A stretch of 64,000 nucleotides of DNA. Source: Rhizobium sp. BK602 (GTDB lineage Bacteria > Pseudomonadota > Alphaproteobacteria > Rhizobiales > Rhizobiaceae). The stretch spans positions 434,001 through 498,000 of the forward strand of contig NZ_JACIBC010000005.1 of assembly GCF_014195095.1 (NCBI RefSeq). The letters run 5' to 3'. Position 1 is the first letter of the stretch; the number at the start of each line of letters is the position of its first letter. Positions 36,378 through 44,717 of the stretch are shown one piece after another. Position numbers and translations under genes: made by a program. A model generated the notes under the pieces. It was not told the DNA's origin. It made no database searches and worked only from the letters and a program-made list of their open reading frames with translations.

Positions 36378-36914
36378 ATGGAAGACATCACGAACCCTGC
36401 CCTTCCTCCCGGCGTCCACATTTCCGGCCCAGAAGCCCGGGAAAGCTATTGGCAGCCGGTTCCCGCCAACGGCCATGTCGACGTGGCCCTTGCGCCGCAC
36501 ATCGTGCCGATGGAATCTCCCTTCGGCCTTGGCACCCAGTCGGTGGCGCCGGGCGGCTATGTCCGCGAGCATACGCATGACCGCAACGAGGAGGCCGTCT
36601 ACGTCATCGAGGGCCACGGCCGTGCCGTCGTCGAAGGCAAGGAATTCAAGATCGGCCCTGATAGCGTGATCTTCCTGCCGAAAAACACGCGCCACATGTT
36701 CATCAATGACGGCGAGACGCGTCTGCGCTGGGTGTGGCTGATCGTACCGAACGGCTTGGAGGATTTCTTCCGCCTGATCGGCAAGCCGCGCAAGCCCGGC
36801 GACCGGGTGCCCTCGAATTTCCCGCGGCCGGAAAACGTGTTGGAGATCGAGCGGCAGACGGTGTTCGGCACCGACCTGAAGGACAAGTTCGATCCGCTCA
36901 AGCAAGGCAGCTGA
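36378..36914 (+). CDS. Cupin-domain protein
   Basis: This 178-residue protein has one cupin barrel in the middle. HTHDRNEEAVYVIEGHGRAVVEG (residues 55-78) is motif 1 with metal-binding His/His/Glu, and FLPKNTRHMFIND is motif 2 with the third histidine. The rest is a short C-terminal tail. Such proteins act as metal-dependent isomerases, dioxygenases or sensors; the role here is open. It lies 85 bases after the flavoprotein and 3 bases before the aspartate-dehydrogenase-like gene. Confidence 0.85.
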   Translation: MEDITNPALPPGVHISGPEARESYWQPVPANGHVDVALAPHIVPMESPFGLGTQSVAPGGYVREHTHDRNEEAVYVIEGHGRAVVEGKEFKIGPDSVIFLPKNTRHMFINDGETRLRWVWLIVPNGLEDFFRLIGKPRKPGDRVPSNFPRPENVLEIERQTVFGTDLKDKFDPLKQGS

Positions 36915-36917
36915 TCC

Positions 36918-37709
36918 ATGAAGAGGATCGGACCGGCAAGTGTTGGATTGATTGGATTCGGCGCGCTGGCGCGACAGATTCTCGCCAGCTTCGAAGGGCA
37001 GCCGATCCGGTGGATCGTGCTGCTTCGTGAAGGCTCGACGACGGAGGTACCGACCGAGGCGACCGTGGTGCGGAACCTCGAAGATCTCGTCGCCGCACGA
37101 CCGCACATGGTCGTCGAAGCAGCAGGACAGCAGAGCGTCGCCGCCTTTGTGCCGACCCTTTTGCAGTCGGGCATCCCTGTCGTCGTCGCCTCGGTCGGTG
37201 CGCTCGCCGACGAAACGACGGCCGCTGAAATCGCCACAGCGAGGCGGATGTCGGGCACACGCCTCATCATTCCGTCCGGTGCCATCGGCGGCCTCGATTA
37301 CCTCGCCGCCGTCGCATGCCTTCCCGACACGCACGTTAAATACCGGCTGAAAAAGCCGGTCGCGGCGTGGCGTACGGAACTTGAGGCTCTCGGTCTTTCG
37401 CAAACGACAGAACCAGTGACACTGTTCGAGGGAACGCCGGCGGAAGCCGCCCGGCGTTACCCAAAAAACCTCAACGCGGCCTTCACGGCGGCACTGACCG
37501 TTCAACCGGCCCAGACCATCGTCGCGGTCATCGCCGATCCCGCGCTCACCGCCAACGTTCATGAAATAGAAGTCGAAAGTACCGCCGGCGAGGCAACATT
37601 CCGCTTCAGCAACGCGCCCTCTCCCGACAACCCGAAGACATCGTTCGTGACCGCGCTTAGCCTGGTGGCTGCCGTCCGCAATTTTCTGGATGAAGGAGGC
37701 ACAGTCTGA
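36918..37709 (+). CDS. L-aspartate-dehydrogenase-like protein (NadX/DUF108 family)
   Basis: This 263-residue protein has the NAD(P)-binding motif GLIGFGALARQI near residues 10-21, VVEAAGQQSV, IPSGAIGGLD, and the conserved C-terminal block FRFSNAPSPDNPKTS of the DUF108 domain. The family deaminates L-aspartate to oxaloacetate, or to iminoaspartate for NAD synthesis; catabolic members act on related amino acids. It shares one base with the following hydrolase gene (TGATG). The setting argues for a pathway amino acid and against NAD synthesis. Confidence 0.86.
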   Translation: MKRIGPASVGLIGFGALARQILASFEGQPIRWIVLLREGSTTEVPTEATVVRNLEDLVAARPHMVVEAAGQQSVAAFVPTLLQSGIPVVVASVGALADETTAAEIATARRMSGTRLIIPSGAIGGLDYLAAVACLPDTHVKYRLKKPVAAWRTELEALGLSQTTEPVTLFEGTPAEAARRYPKNLNAAFTAALTVQPAQTIVAVIADPALTANVHEIEVESTAGEATFRFSNAPSPDNPKTSFVTALSLVAAVRNFLDEGGTV

Positions 37710-38512
37710 TGCCGTTTTTTACCGCGCGGGATGGTTGCCGTGTTCACTATGAGACTTTTGGCGACGGCGGGCCGCGGATCATGCTCATCCCCGGCCTCGG
37801 CGGTGATGGGCGCTTCTGGAATGGCGTGGTCGCCGAGCTTCAGGCCGACTTCCGCCTGATCGTCGTGGATCATCGCGGCGCCGGGCGCAGCGACAGGCCG
37901 GACGGTCCCTACTCCATCGGCCAGATCGCATTGGACGTCGCGGGCATTGCGGCGACGCAGGGCGGTGATTTCCATATCGTCGGCCATTCGACTGGCGGTG
38001 CAATCGCCCAAACATTGGCGCTCGACCATCCCGACATCGGTCGCAGCTATACCATCAGCAGTTCATGGGCACGGGCAGACGAGCGATTTCGGGCCCTCTT
38101 TCTGGCCAGAGCAGACCTTTTGGACGCCGGACAGGCGCAGGCATATCAACGGCTAACCCATGTCTTCGGCCACGAGGCAAGCTACCTGGAAACGCATGCC
38201 GAACGGCTTGCCACTGCCGTTGCGGCAGCGGCGCAGGTGCTGGCGCCACTGTCGATTACGGCCGCGCGCGTGCGGATGCTGCTGGATCATGATCGTTTGC
38301 CGGACCTGCCAAGCATCACCGCGCCAGTCCAGGTCATCGCTGCCGACGGCGATATTCTGACGCCACCCGAGCTGTCCCATTCTATCGCCTTCGCTATTCC
38401 AGGTGCCGTCTTGACCACGCTTGCCGGGGCCCATTTCCACCCCCAGACAAGGCCCCAGCAATTCGCTGCCGCCGTCCGGGATTATCTTGCGGATATTGTC
38501 CATGACAGATGA
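37709..38512 (+). CDS. Alpha/beta hydrolase
   Basis: This 267-residue hydrolase has the nucleophile elbow GHSTGG with Ser94, an oxyanion region LIPGLGGDGRFW and DHRGAGRSDRPDGPYS, the hallmark of the 3-oxoadipate-enol-lactonase/MhpC group. The catalytic histidine is probably in LAGAHFHPQTRP. It would hydrolyse an ester, lactone or C-C bond of a pathway intermediate. Its last 11 bases overlap the B12-protein start. Confidence 0.88.
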   Translation: MPFFTARDGCRVHYETFGDGGPRIMLIPGLGGDGRFWNGVVAELQADFRLIVVDHRGAGRSDRPDGPYSIGQIALDVAGIAATQGGDFHIVGHSTGGAIAQTLALDHPDIGRSYTISSSWARADERFRALFLARADLLDAGQAQAYQRLTHVFGHEASYLETHAERLATAVAAAAQVLAPLSITAARVRMLLDHDRLPDLPSITAPVQVIAADGDILTPPELSHSIAFAIPGAVLTTLAGAHFHPQTRPQQFAAAVRDYLADIVHDR

Positions 38513-40241
38513 TGCTGCACCGACCCTCAACGATACGCGCATGAAGCCAGGAAGCGCACTCCTTGATGCCGGACGGGCGATGGTCCGCGACTGGCGACTG
38601 GGCGGGTGCCTGTTTCTTTTGCAAACCGGAGTGTCCTGCGAGGCGGAATGGAAGCGCAAATGCGCTGCCGAGGGCCGGGTGATGCAACATGCCCATATCG
38701 GCTTTCGCGATGTGAACCGTACAATCGAAGCGATCCGCACGGTGCATGACACTTGCAGCAAGGCGGGCGTTACCGTCGATCGCTTCGGCATTACACTCGA
38801 CTGGTCGATGGGCTACCCGGAGGCAATGCGTGCCAAGGCCTCGCGCGGCACCGGCATCGTGTTGAACGGCCCGGAGGATTTCGCGCGCATCACCAATGCG
38901 GCGCCGGCGGCAGCGCATTTCGGAGATTTCATGCTCGGCCTGCCGGGCGCCGTCGAAAATACCCGCGCGGCGATTGCCGCCGGTGCGACGGCCATCGGAA
39001 ACCTCGGCCAGTATTTCACCTTCCGCCTGCCCTATTGGGATGACGACGTTGCAACGACCGAGGCGACGGTGACTGCGCTCGGCTTCATTGCCGCGCAGGA
39101 CGAGACGATTCTCGTCCATTCCAATCTCGATGACGGCTTCGCCGGCCTGTTTATCGACATGGCCTGCGCGCTCGGAATGGTGATCATCGAGAAGCATATC
39201 GTCGAAGACCTGATCGGCGCCCGGGTGTCTCATTGCTACGGCCATCACTTCAGCGATCCACTGTCGCGCGCCGCCTTCCATGCAGCGCTGGTGCGCGTCA
39301 GCGATACGCCGGGCACGATGATCTTCGGCAACACCGTGGCTTATCAGTCGACGCCGGCGGCGAATTATGCAAGCCTCGCCAGCTATCTGATGGCCGATAT
39401 CCTGGCGCTCGGACGCTGGCCGGCGGGCCATGCCGTGAATCCCGTCCCTGTCACGGAAAATCAACGCATACCGGATGTGGACGAGATCATCGATGCGCAG
39501 AATTTTGCCCATCGGCTGGCCTCTCACGCGCAGTTCTATGAGCCTTTGGTAGACTGGACGAAGATAGACACCATGGCGGATGTGCTCGTCGAGGGTGGCC
39601 GACGCTTTGCAAGATCGGTGTTCTCCGGACTGGCGGACCGTGGAGTGGACACCGGCGATCCCGCCGCCTTGATGCTTGCCATTCGCCGTATGGGACCGAA
39701 ACGAATGGAGAGGCTCTTCGGTCCCGGCCTGGAAGGCCAGAGAGGACGAACGCCGCTCATCCACGCCGAATGGGCAAGAGAACTCAACCATAAGGCCATC
39801 GATTGGGTTAACCGCCAGGCGCCGCTGGCGTCGTCGCACAAGCCTGTCGTATGCATCGGCACGACCGATGTTCACGAGCACGGCAAGTATCTCGTCGAGC
39901 AGGCCCTGGACGGTCTTGGCGCCGAAATCATCGATGCCGGCGTCGCGATCGATCCGGAGACATTGGTGAAGCGCGCGAAAGACGCCGGTGCGAACGTTAT
40001 CGCCGTCAGCACCTATAATGGCGTGGCGCTCTCCTATGCAAAGGCCGTAAAAGCGGTCATGGCATCCTACGGTCTCGCTCTACCGGTTTTGATCGGCGGG
40101 CGATTGAACGAGATCCCAAAGGATTCGAACTCGGGACTGCCGGTGGATGTTCGCGCCGACATCGCCAGCATGGGCTGCCTGCCCTGCTCCGATCTCGACG
40201 AGATGCTGGCGGCATTGCGTAGCAGCATCTCGTCCGGCTGA
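38502..40241 (+). CDS. Glutamate-mutase-like protein fused to a cobalamin-binding domain
   Basis: This 579-residue protein has two parts. Residues about 1-440 form a barrel-like catalytic region (LDWSMGYPEAMRAKASRGTG; GATAIGNLGQYFTF; FGNTVAYQSTPAANYASLAS) that recalls the epsilon chain of methylaspartate (glutamate) mutase in size and in the late block around AVNPVPVTENQRIPDVDEI. Residues 447-579 are a B12-binding domain with D456-V-H458-E-H-G461, where His458 should ligate cobalt, plus VSTYNG and LIGGRLNE. Known glutamate mutase keeps the two parts on separate chains. Start 38502 overlaps the hydrolase stop. The substrate is unknown; carbon-skeleton rearrangement is inferred. Confidence 0.78.
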   Translation: MTDDAAPTLNDTRMKPGSALLDAGRAMVRDWRLGGCLFLLQTGVSCEAEWKRKCAAEGRVMQHAHIGFRDVNRTIEAIRTVHDTCSKAGVTVDRFGITLDWSMGYPEAMRAKASRGTGIVLNGPEDFARITNAAPAAAHFGDFMLGLPGAVENTRAAIAAGATAIGNLGQYFTFRLPYWDDDVATTEATVTALGFIAAQDETILVHSNLDDGFAGLFIDMACALGMVIIEKHIVEDLIGARVSHCYGHHFSDPLSRAAFHAALVRVSDTPGTMIFGNTVAYQSTPAANYASLASYLMADILALGRWPAGHAVNPVPVTENQRIPDVDEIIDAQNFAHRLASHAQFYEPLVDWTKIDTMADVLVEGGRRFARSVFSGLADRGVDTGDPAALMLAIRRMGPKRMERLFGPGLEGQRGRTPLIHAEWARELNHKAIDWVNRQAPLASSHKPVVCIGTTDVHEHGKYLVEQALDGLGAEIIDAGVAIDPETLVKRAKDAGANVIAVSTYNGVALSYAKAVKAVMASYGLALPVLIGGRLNEIPKDSNSGLPVDVRADIASMGCLPCSDLDEMLAALRSSISSG

Positions 40242-40259
40242 CAAAAGGGCGCCCCTCAC

Positions 40260-40577
40260 CACGCAGTTCCGCCGCCCTCAACGGAATTACATGCTTGGAG
40301 CAGAGGAAGACGCCCCGCACATAGACGGCCATCAGCGCGTCCCAATCTGCCATACTGGTTGTCAGGACGGAACCGCGCATGCCGTAGCCGGCATTGGTGA
40401 CGACAATGTCGACCCAACCGAGGCTTTCCGCTGCCTGGGCTGCCTTCGCGATCACGGCGGCCTCGCCGGAGACATCAGCGACCGCCGCCAGGCTGCCGAT
40501 GCCGGCGGCGACCGCTTCAGCCGTCCCGACGCCGCTACCGCCCCGGTTATAATCGCAGTCTTGTCCCTCAAACGCAT
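40260..40577 (-). pseudogene. Frameshifted and truncated SDR gene
   Basis: On the minus strand ATG 40577, with GGAGGCGAAGA in front, opens MRLRDKTAIITG, the start of an SDR. After residue 12 the frame is lost: one missing base near 40540 moves the rest (GSGVGTAEAVAAG, then VDIVVTNAGYGMRGSVLTTSMADWDALM and GVFLCSKHVIP) into another frame. The match ends near 40270, before the catalytic YxxxK, where the B12-protein gene ends. It is therefore a dead fragment. Operator copy 2 lies 51 bases upstream, so the gene once belonged to the GntR regulon. Confidence 0.8.
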
Positions 40578-40627
40578 TCTTCGCCTCCCTCTGCGGTTCG
40601 CGGAAACTATTTTGCAGAAGCTCTTGC

Positions 40628-40643
40628 AAAGTGTCGACACTTT
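40628..40643. promoter_or_regulatory. GTGTCGACAC operator, copy 2 of 4
   Basis: The longest and most perfect copy, the 16-bp palindrome AAAGTGTCGACACTTT. It lies between the SDR remnant (minus) and the E1-alpha remnant (plus) and could now drive the NIPSNAP-to-SDR genes from 40947 on. Confidence 0.82.
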
Positions 40644-40677
40644 TGTATTAAATTTGGGAAGACATTTGGAGGCTAAG

Positions 40678-40860
40678 GTGAACAACACACCGTCGCTTGA
40701 AGAACGCCCCGAAATCCATCGGAAGATGCTCATGGTCCGGGACTTGGAAGGCAGGTGGACGGGATCCACAATCGCACCGCGCAAGAGGCGCGGGATTGCG
40801 CGGCAATCCATCTCCTCTCGGGCATCCGCCATGTACCGCAGATGCAAGCATCTACCCTGA
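40678..40860 (+). pseudogene. N-terminal remnant of a thiamine-dependent dehydrogenase E1-alpha gene
   Basis: A GTG at 40678 with GGAGG upstream opens NNTPSLEERPEIHRKMLMVRDLEGRW and runs 60 codons to a stop. The first 25 residues align with the intact E1-alpha encoded at 58359-59339 (RNAPSTDELKEIHRKMVVTRELEEVL), sharing the EIHRKM core. After that the similarity is lost. It looks like the head of a deleted E1-alpha gene, placed directly behind operator copy 2. Confidence 0.6.
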
Positions 40861-40946
40861 GTGCGAACCGACCATGAAGACCATCCGAAGCGCAGGGTGA
40901 GATCTACAATCCGAGCAAAGAGCATCCAGAGAACAAGGAGCAGACA

Positions 40947-41270
40947 ATGATCTTCGACCACCGCACCTACACGGCCAAGCCGAACATGCTGCCGAGCTTC
41001 CTCAAGCTCTATGAAGATGTGGGATTGCCGATGCAACGGCACTATCTCGGTGAGCCTTTCGGCTTCTTCCAGACACATATCGGCGACCTCTCGCGCACCG
41101 TGCATCTGTGGAAATATGAAAGCCTCGCCGACCGCGAAACCCGGCGCGACAGGATGGAAGCAGATCCCGAATGGCAGGCTTATCGCCGCAAGGTCATCGA
41201 GACGGACTACCTGCTCGACATGCGCAATCAGATTCTCAAACCCGTTTCCTTCTTCAACCTGGACAAATAG
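40947..41270 (+). CDS. NIPSNAP-family protein
   Basis: This 107-residue protein is a single ferredoxin-like alpha/beta domain: MIFDHRTYTAKPNMLPSFLKLYEDVGLPMQRHYLG, then TVHLWKYESLADRETRRDRMEADPEW, both typical of NIPSNAP. AAGGAG precedes the ATG. These small proteins often accompany catabolic gene clusters; the biochemical role is not known. The stop is one base away from the next start, so the two are co-translated. Confidence 0.9.
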   Translation: MIFDHRTYTAKPNMLPSFLKLYEDVGLPMQRHYLGEPFGFFQTHIGDLSRTVHLWKYESLADRETRRDRMEADPEWQAYRRKVIETDYLLDMRNQILKPVSFFNLDK

Positions 41271-41271
41271 C

Positions 41272-42126
41272 ATGCATCTTCTCTTCTCGGTCGAAGGGCA
41301 AACCTGGCCGATTAAACTGACCGGCGGTGCCGAGCGAACGCGCAACGCCATGCTGCGCAGCCTGCCACTGGAGCTGCAGTTGCACACCCCGAAGATCGCC
41401 GGCAGCCATATCTACTGGCACGCCCCCTTCGTCGAGGATGTGGAAGGCTCGACGCATGTGCTGGATGCGCCGGCCGGCGCCTTTATCTATTGGCCGGTCC
41501 GTCAGTTCCTGGAGATCACCTTCGCACCGCTTCAGGCGGAAAACGCCCAAATCACGGTGCTTGGCGCGCTCGATGCGCCGATTGAAGGCATCGCGGCACT
41601 GGCGGCCGTTCTGAAGCGCGACCAGGGACGGCGCATCATCTCCGGAAGGCTGACGCTGAATGGCGGCGACAGGCAAGAGCCCGAGCCAGCGGCGCCATTG
41701 CCGGTGGACATCCTCTCCGCCCGCGCACGCCTCTGGGCAAAATGCCCCGAAGACATCGCGCGGGTCACGTCGTCGCGGGCCATCATGCACCCGGCCGGGC
41801 CGGTCTTTGCCGCCGAGGGCGAAGCGCGGGTATTGCATGAACTCCTGTGGTGGATACGGGCCGAACTGGGACGGCGAGATGAGGGCGCGTTGCGTCAGAC
41901 GGCGGCTCTTGCGCTCAACAAGGCTGCGACCCGCCTGCGCGACTTCTGTCATATGGACGAAACGCCGGCACTTCTGTTCCGCCTCGAAACGGCAATGGCC
42001 GAACCGCTGGATTTCGGCACGTTGCTTGACGAGGCGATCATCGTCGCCGGCCGCGTCGGCGCGTGGCTGGATCTGCTGATCCCGTGGAACGATCTCAACG
42101 AGGCATTCCGCGCCGCACTCGACTGA
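41272..42126 (+). CDS. DUF3830/cyclophilin-like domain protein with extra C-terminal region
   Basis: This 284-residue protein has an N-terminal half (residues 1-125: RTRNAMLRSLPLELQLHTPKIAGSHIYWHAPF, LDAPAGAFIYWPVRQFLEI) that resembles the DUF3830 cyclophilin-like barrel. The C-terminal half is rich in helices (LHELLWWIRAELGRRDEGALRQTAALALNK, LFRLETAMAEPLDFGTLLDEAI) and matches nothing I know. The start directly follows the NIPSNAP stop (TAGCATG). It may bind or isomerise a pathway intermediate; function unknown. Confidence 0.7.
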   Translation: MHLLFSVEGQTWPIKLTGGAERTRNAMLRSLPLELQLHTPKIAGSHIYWHAPFVEDVEGSTHVLDAPAGAFIYWPVRQFLEITFAPLQAENAQITVLGALDAPIEGIAALAAVLKRDQGRRIISGRLTLNGGDRQEPEPAAPLPVDILSARARLWAKCPEDIARVTSSRAIMHPAGPVFAAEGEARVLHELLWWIRAELGRRDEGALRQTAALALNKAATRLRDFCHMDETPALLFRLETAMAEPLDFGTLLDEAIIVAGRVGAWLDLLIPWNDLNEAFRAALD

Positions 42127-42136
42127 AGGGAAGCTC

Positions 42137-43060
42137 ATGCGCAAGCAAACGATCGGCATTGTCGGTTTCGGAGTGATCGGGCAGCGCTGGGCCGCCGCGT
42201 TTTCCCATGCTGGCCACCCAGTACGAGCCTACGACCCAAGTCCGGAAAAAAAGGCATCGTTCCGCCAAGGCTTTCCGCAGCTGAAGGCGGATTTGGACGC
42301 CCTTAAGCCCGGTGCCGAGGTCCAGGGCGAAATAGCCGTCTTCACGTCCATGGCAGAAGCACTTTCCGGGGTCGATTTCGTCCAGGAAAACGGTCCTGAA
42401 AAGCTCGAGATCAAATGTGGCCTTCTGGCGGAGATCGAGAGACATGTCGGTGATGACGTTATCATTGCCTCCTCCTCTTCCGCGCTTCTGGTATCCGAGA
42501 TGCAGAAGGAATGCCGCCTCCCGGGGCGCATTGTCCTCGGCCATCCGTTCAATCCCGCACACCTGATGCCGCTGGTTGAAATCGTCGGCGGACGCCTGAC
42601 CGATCCTTTCGCGGTGGAAACCGCAAGGGCACTCTATGAAGAGATGGGCAAGAAGCCCGTGGTCATGAACCGAGAAATCACCGGTCATCTGGCGTTGCGG
42701 CTGATGGGCGCCATGTGGCGAGAGGCGATCGCCCTCGTGCGTGACGGCGTCGCCTCGGTCGAGGACGTGGATCGCGCCTTCGTCTATGGTCCCGGCCCCA
42801 AATGGACCTTGCAGGGATCGTTCATTTCCAACCAGCTGAATGCCGGCGGCATGGACGACTTCCTGCGAAAATACGGCGCCACCTACGAGGCTATCTGGGA
42901 CACGCTGTTGGACGCCCGGCTCGATGAGGCAACAATTGCCGCCGTGACAGCCTCCACGGCCTCGGCGGTCCGCGGACGCAGCCAGGAACAGTTGAAGGTC
43001 GAGCGCGAAGCCGGCCTGATCACCATACTGAAGGATATCGCAAAGCACGGTGCTTTGTAA
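42137..43060 (+). CDS. 3-hydroxyacyl-CoA-dehydrogenase-family enzyme (L-carnitine/gulonate dehydrogenase-like)
   Basis: This 307-residue protein has the NAD-binding motif IGIVGFGVIGQRWAAAFSHAGH at residues 6-27, VQENGPEKLEIK, SSSSALLVSEMQ with the catalytic serine, GHPFNPAHLMPLVEIVGG with the catalytic histidine, and a helical C-terminal domain. Length and sequence pattern fit the lambda-crystallin/carnitine-dehydrogenase branch better than fatty-acid enzymes. It oxidises a 3-hydroxy acid. It lies 10 bases after the DUF3830-like gene. Confidence 0.9.
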   Translation: MRKQTIGIVGFGVIGQRWAAAFSHAGHPVRAYDPSPEKKASFRQGFPQLKADLDALKPGAEVQGEIAVFTSMAEALSGVDFVQENGPEKLEIKCGLLAEIERHVGDDVIIASSSSALLVSEMQKECRLPGRIVLGHPFNPAHLMPLVEIVGGRLTDPFAVETARALYEEMGKKPVVMNREITGHLALRLMGAMWREAIALVRDGVASVEDVDRAFVYGPGPKWTLQGSFISNQLNAGGMDDFLRKYGATYEAIWDTLLDARLDEATIAAVTASTASAVRGRSQEQLKVEREAGLITILKDIAKHGAL

Positions 43061-43082
43061 TCCATTGAAGAGGAGCGATCTC

Positions 43083-43844
43083 ATGCATTATCGCACCGCA
43101 CTCGTGACGGGAGGATCGAAAGGGATCGGCGCGGCGATCTCCGAGGCGCTTGTCGCACAGGGTGTTACGGTTTTCGCCCTCGGACGCGACCAGGCGGCGC
43201 TCGATGCGCTCACCGAGCGGCTCGGGCCTAGGCTTAAGCCTGTCGTCGCCGATGTCCGAGACCATATCAGCATCGCGGACCGGCTTGCGGGCACCGAGAT
43301 CGACATTCTCGTCAACAATGCCGGCGGCATTTCGACAGTGCGGCCGCTGCACGAGCAGACGGCAAGAGAGACCGATGAAGTCGTCGCTCTTAATTTGCTG
43401 GCGCCGCTCCAGCTCATCCGCATGCTGCTGCCGGGCATGATCGCACGACGGCGCGGCCACATATTCAACCTGACGAGCACGGCCGCATCCGCGGTATTTC
43501 CCGGCACGACGGCTTATGGCGCGGCCAAGGCCGGCCTGTCGCAGGCCGGCCGCATCCTGCGCTATGATCTTGCCGGAACGGGCGTCCGGCTCACCGAGAT
43601 CGCACCTGGCCGCGTCGAGACCGAATTCTATCTGAATGCGTTCGATGGCAACGCCGAGGACCTGCGCGAAAAGATGTACACGCATCAGCGGCCGCTCCGG
43701 CCGATCGACATCGCTTCCGTCCTCGTTGCCGCCCTGAGATTGCCGCCCCACGCGGATATTGCGGAGCTCGTCCTGTCGCCGAGCGAGCAAGCGACGGGCG
43801 GGCATGTCTACCCAGCCGCACCGCTGGAGGCCGGCAGCGGCTGA
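43083..43844 (+). CDS. Short-chain dehydrogenase/reductase (YdfG-like)
   Basis: This 253-residue SDR has TGGSKGIG at residues 9-16, NNAGG near 80, STAAS with the catalytic serine, YGAAK, and the PG..ETEFYLNAF segment seen in 3-hydroxy-acid dehydrogenases of the YdfG group. AGAGGAGCGATCTC precedes ATG 43083. It may replace the dead SDR at 40260. It ends 5 bases from the convergent P5C-reductase-like gene. Confidence 0.9.
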   Translation: MHYRTALVTGGSKGIGAAISEALVAQGVTVFALGRDQAALDALTERLGPRLKPVVADVRDHISIADRLAGTEIDILVNNAGGISTVRPLHEQTARETDEVVALNLLAPLQLIRMLLPGMIARRRGHIFNLTSTAASAVFPGTTAYGAAKAGLSQAGRILRYDLAGTGVRLTEIAPGRVETEFYLNAFDGNAEDLREKMYTHQRPLRPIDIASVLVAALRLPPHADIAELVLSPSEQATGGHVYPAAPLEAGSG

Positions 43845-43849
43845 GAGCT

Positions 43850-44608
43850 TCAACCGGCTGCAGCGCCTGTCAGCCGCGCAAGAACCGCTTCGCAGGCCTC
43901 CCGCCACACCGCCGGCTGGCCGCCTACTTCCATGATCTTCAAACCGAGTTCGGTTATGCCGCCGGGCGTCACCAGCTCGCTCAGCAAGTCTTCCATCGGC
44001 TGATCCCTTTCCGCAATCAAGCGACCGGCCGCAACGAACGTTTGCGCCACCAGCTGACGCATGGCCGTCCCATCCGCGCCCTGGGCCGCACACCATTCCG
44101 CACTCTGGCGCACAAGCACCTGCGCCCAGCCATAGATCGCTGCATTCACGGTCGCGACCTCGAATTCCCGTTCGTTGCGCAAGGCAATTGCGGGACCGAA
44201 TTTTTCGATAAGCCAACGTGCCTTGGGGATATCAGGAAAAAAGATCGTCGGACTGGCGTTGATCTCGGCCGCGGTCAGCGGCATCGCCCTTACCCGCTGT
44301 GCCGGCGCCGCCGGCAGCGCGGAGAGCGACACCCCGGCGCAGACGGAAACGAGAACCTGATCCACCCTCCAGGTCAGACCTTCAAGGGCCTTCGCCGCGT
44401 CGTGCGGGCGAACCGCCAGAACGATGATATCGGACCGACGCACCAGCTCCGCGGTATCGGCGCAGACCGGTATATGATAACGCTCGGAAAGTTCGCGAGA
44501 TCGGCCTCGTGATGACAATAATATCGATTGCGAAGGCAGGCCCGCGCGGTTCAGGCCGGTAACAAGAGCGGCGGCAAGATGGCCCACGCCCAAAATTCCG
44601 ACAATCAT
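43850..44608 (-). CDS. Pyrroline-5-carboxylate-reductase-like protein
   Basis: This 252-residue protein has the fold motif GILGVGHLAAALVTGLNRAG, SVCAGVSLSALP near residue 90 and the C-terminal ELVTPGGITELGLKIM, which corresponds to the ProC block TSPGGTT. The sequence is diverged from housekeeping ProC, so it may reduce another cyclic imine or act in reverse. It is divergent from the GntR gene, and operator copy 3 lies in the gap between them. Confidence 0.85.
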   Translation of the reverse strand: MIVGILGVGHLAAALVTGLNRAGLPSQSILLSSRGRSRELSERYHIPVCADTAELVRRSDIIVLAVRPHDAAKALEGLTWRVDQVLVSVCAGVSLSALPAAPAQRVRAMPLTAAEINASPTIFFPDIPKARWLIEKFGPAIALRNEREFEVATVNAAIYGWAQVLVRQSAEWCAAQGADGTAMRQLVAQTFVAAGRLIAERDQPMEDLLSELVTPGGITELGLKIMEVGGQPAVWREACEAVLARLTGAAAG

Positions 44609-44679
44609 CGTAACCTCCTTGGTGGTAAATCTCTTATTGCCAACGATACGAACTTATTGAACAAGGATGCATAAACAAC

Positions 44680-44687
44680 TGTCGACA
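44680..44687. promoter_or_regulatory. TGTCGACA operator, copy 3 of 4
   Basis: A shorter core, TGTCGACA, followed by CC in place of the full CT arm. It lies 72 bases before the P5C-reductase-like gene and 31 bases before the chosen GntR start, so it can control both divergent genes, including the regulator itself. Confidence 0.7.
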
Positions 44688-44717
44688 CCAGCCTTCGACA
44701 ATCCGGAACGAGGCCTC

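Noticed and set aside
40147..40860. A 237-codon plus frame spanning the 40.5-kb gap
   Set aside because: Only its last 60 codons, from GTG 40678 on, resemble a protein (E1-alpha head); the earlier part is complement of the SDR remnant.
44667..44717. Upstream start for the GntR/FCD regulator
   Set aside because: It would place a TGTCGACA operator inside the coding region and add residues without family match; ATG 44718 has a better ribosome-binding site.
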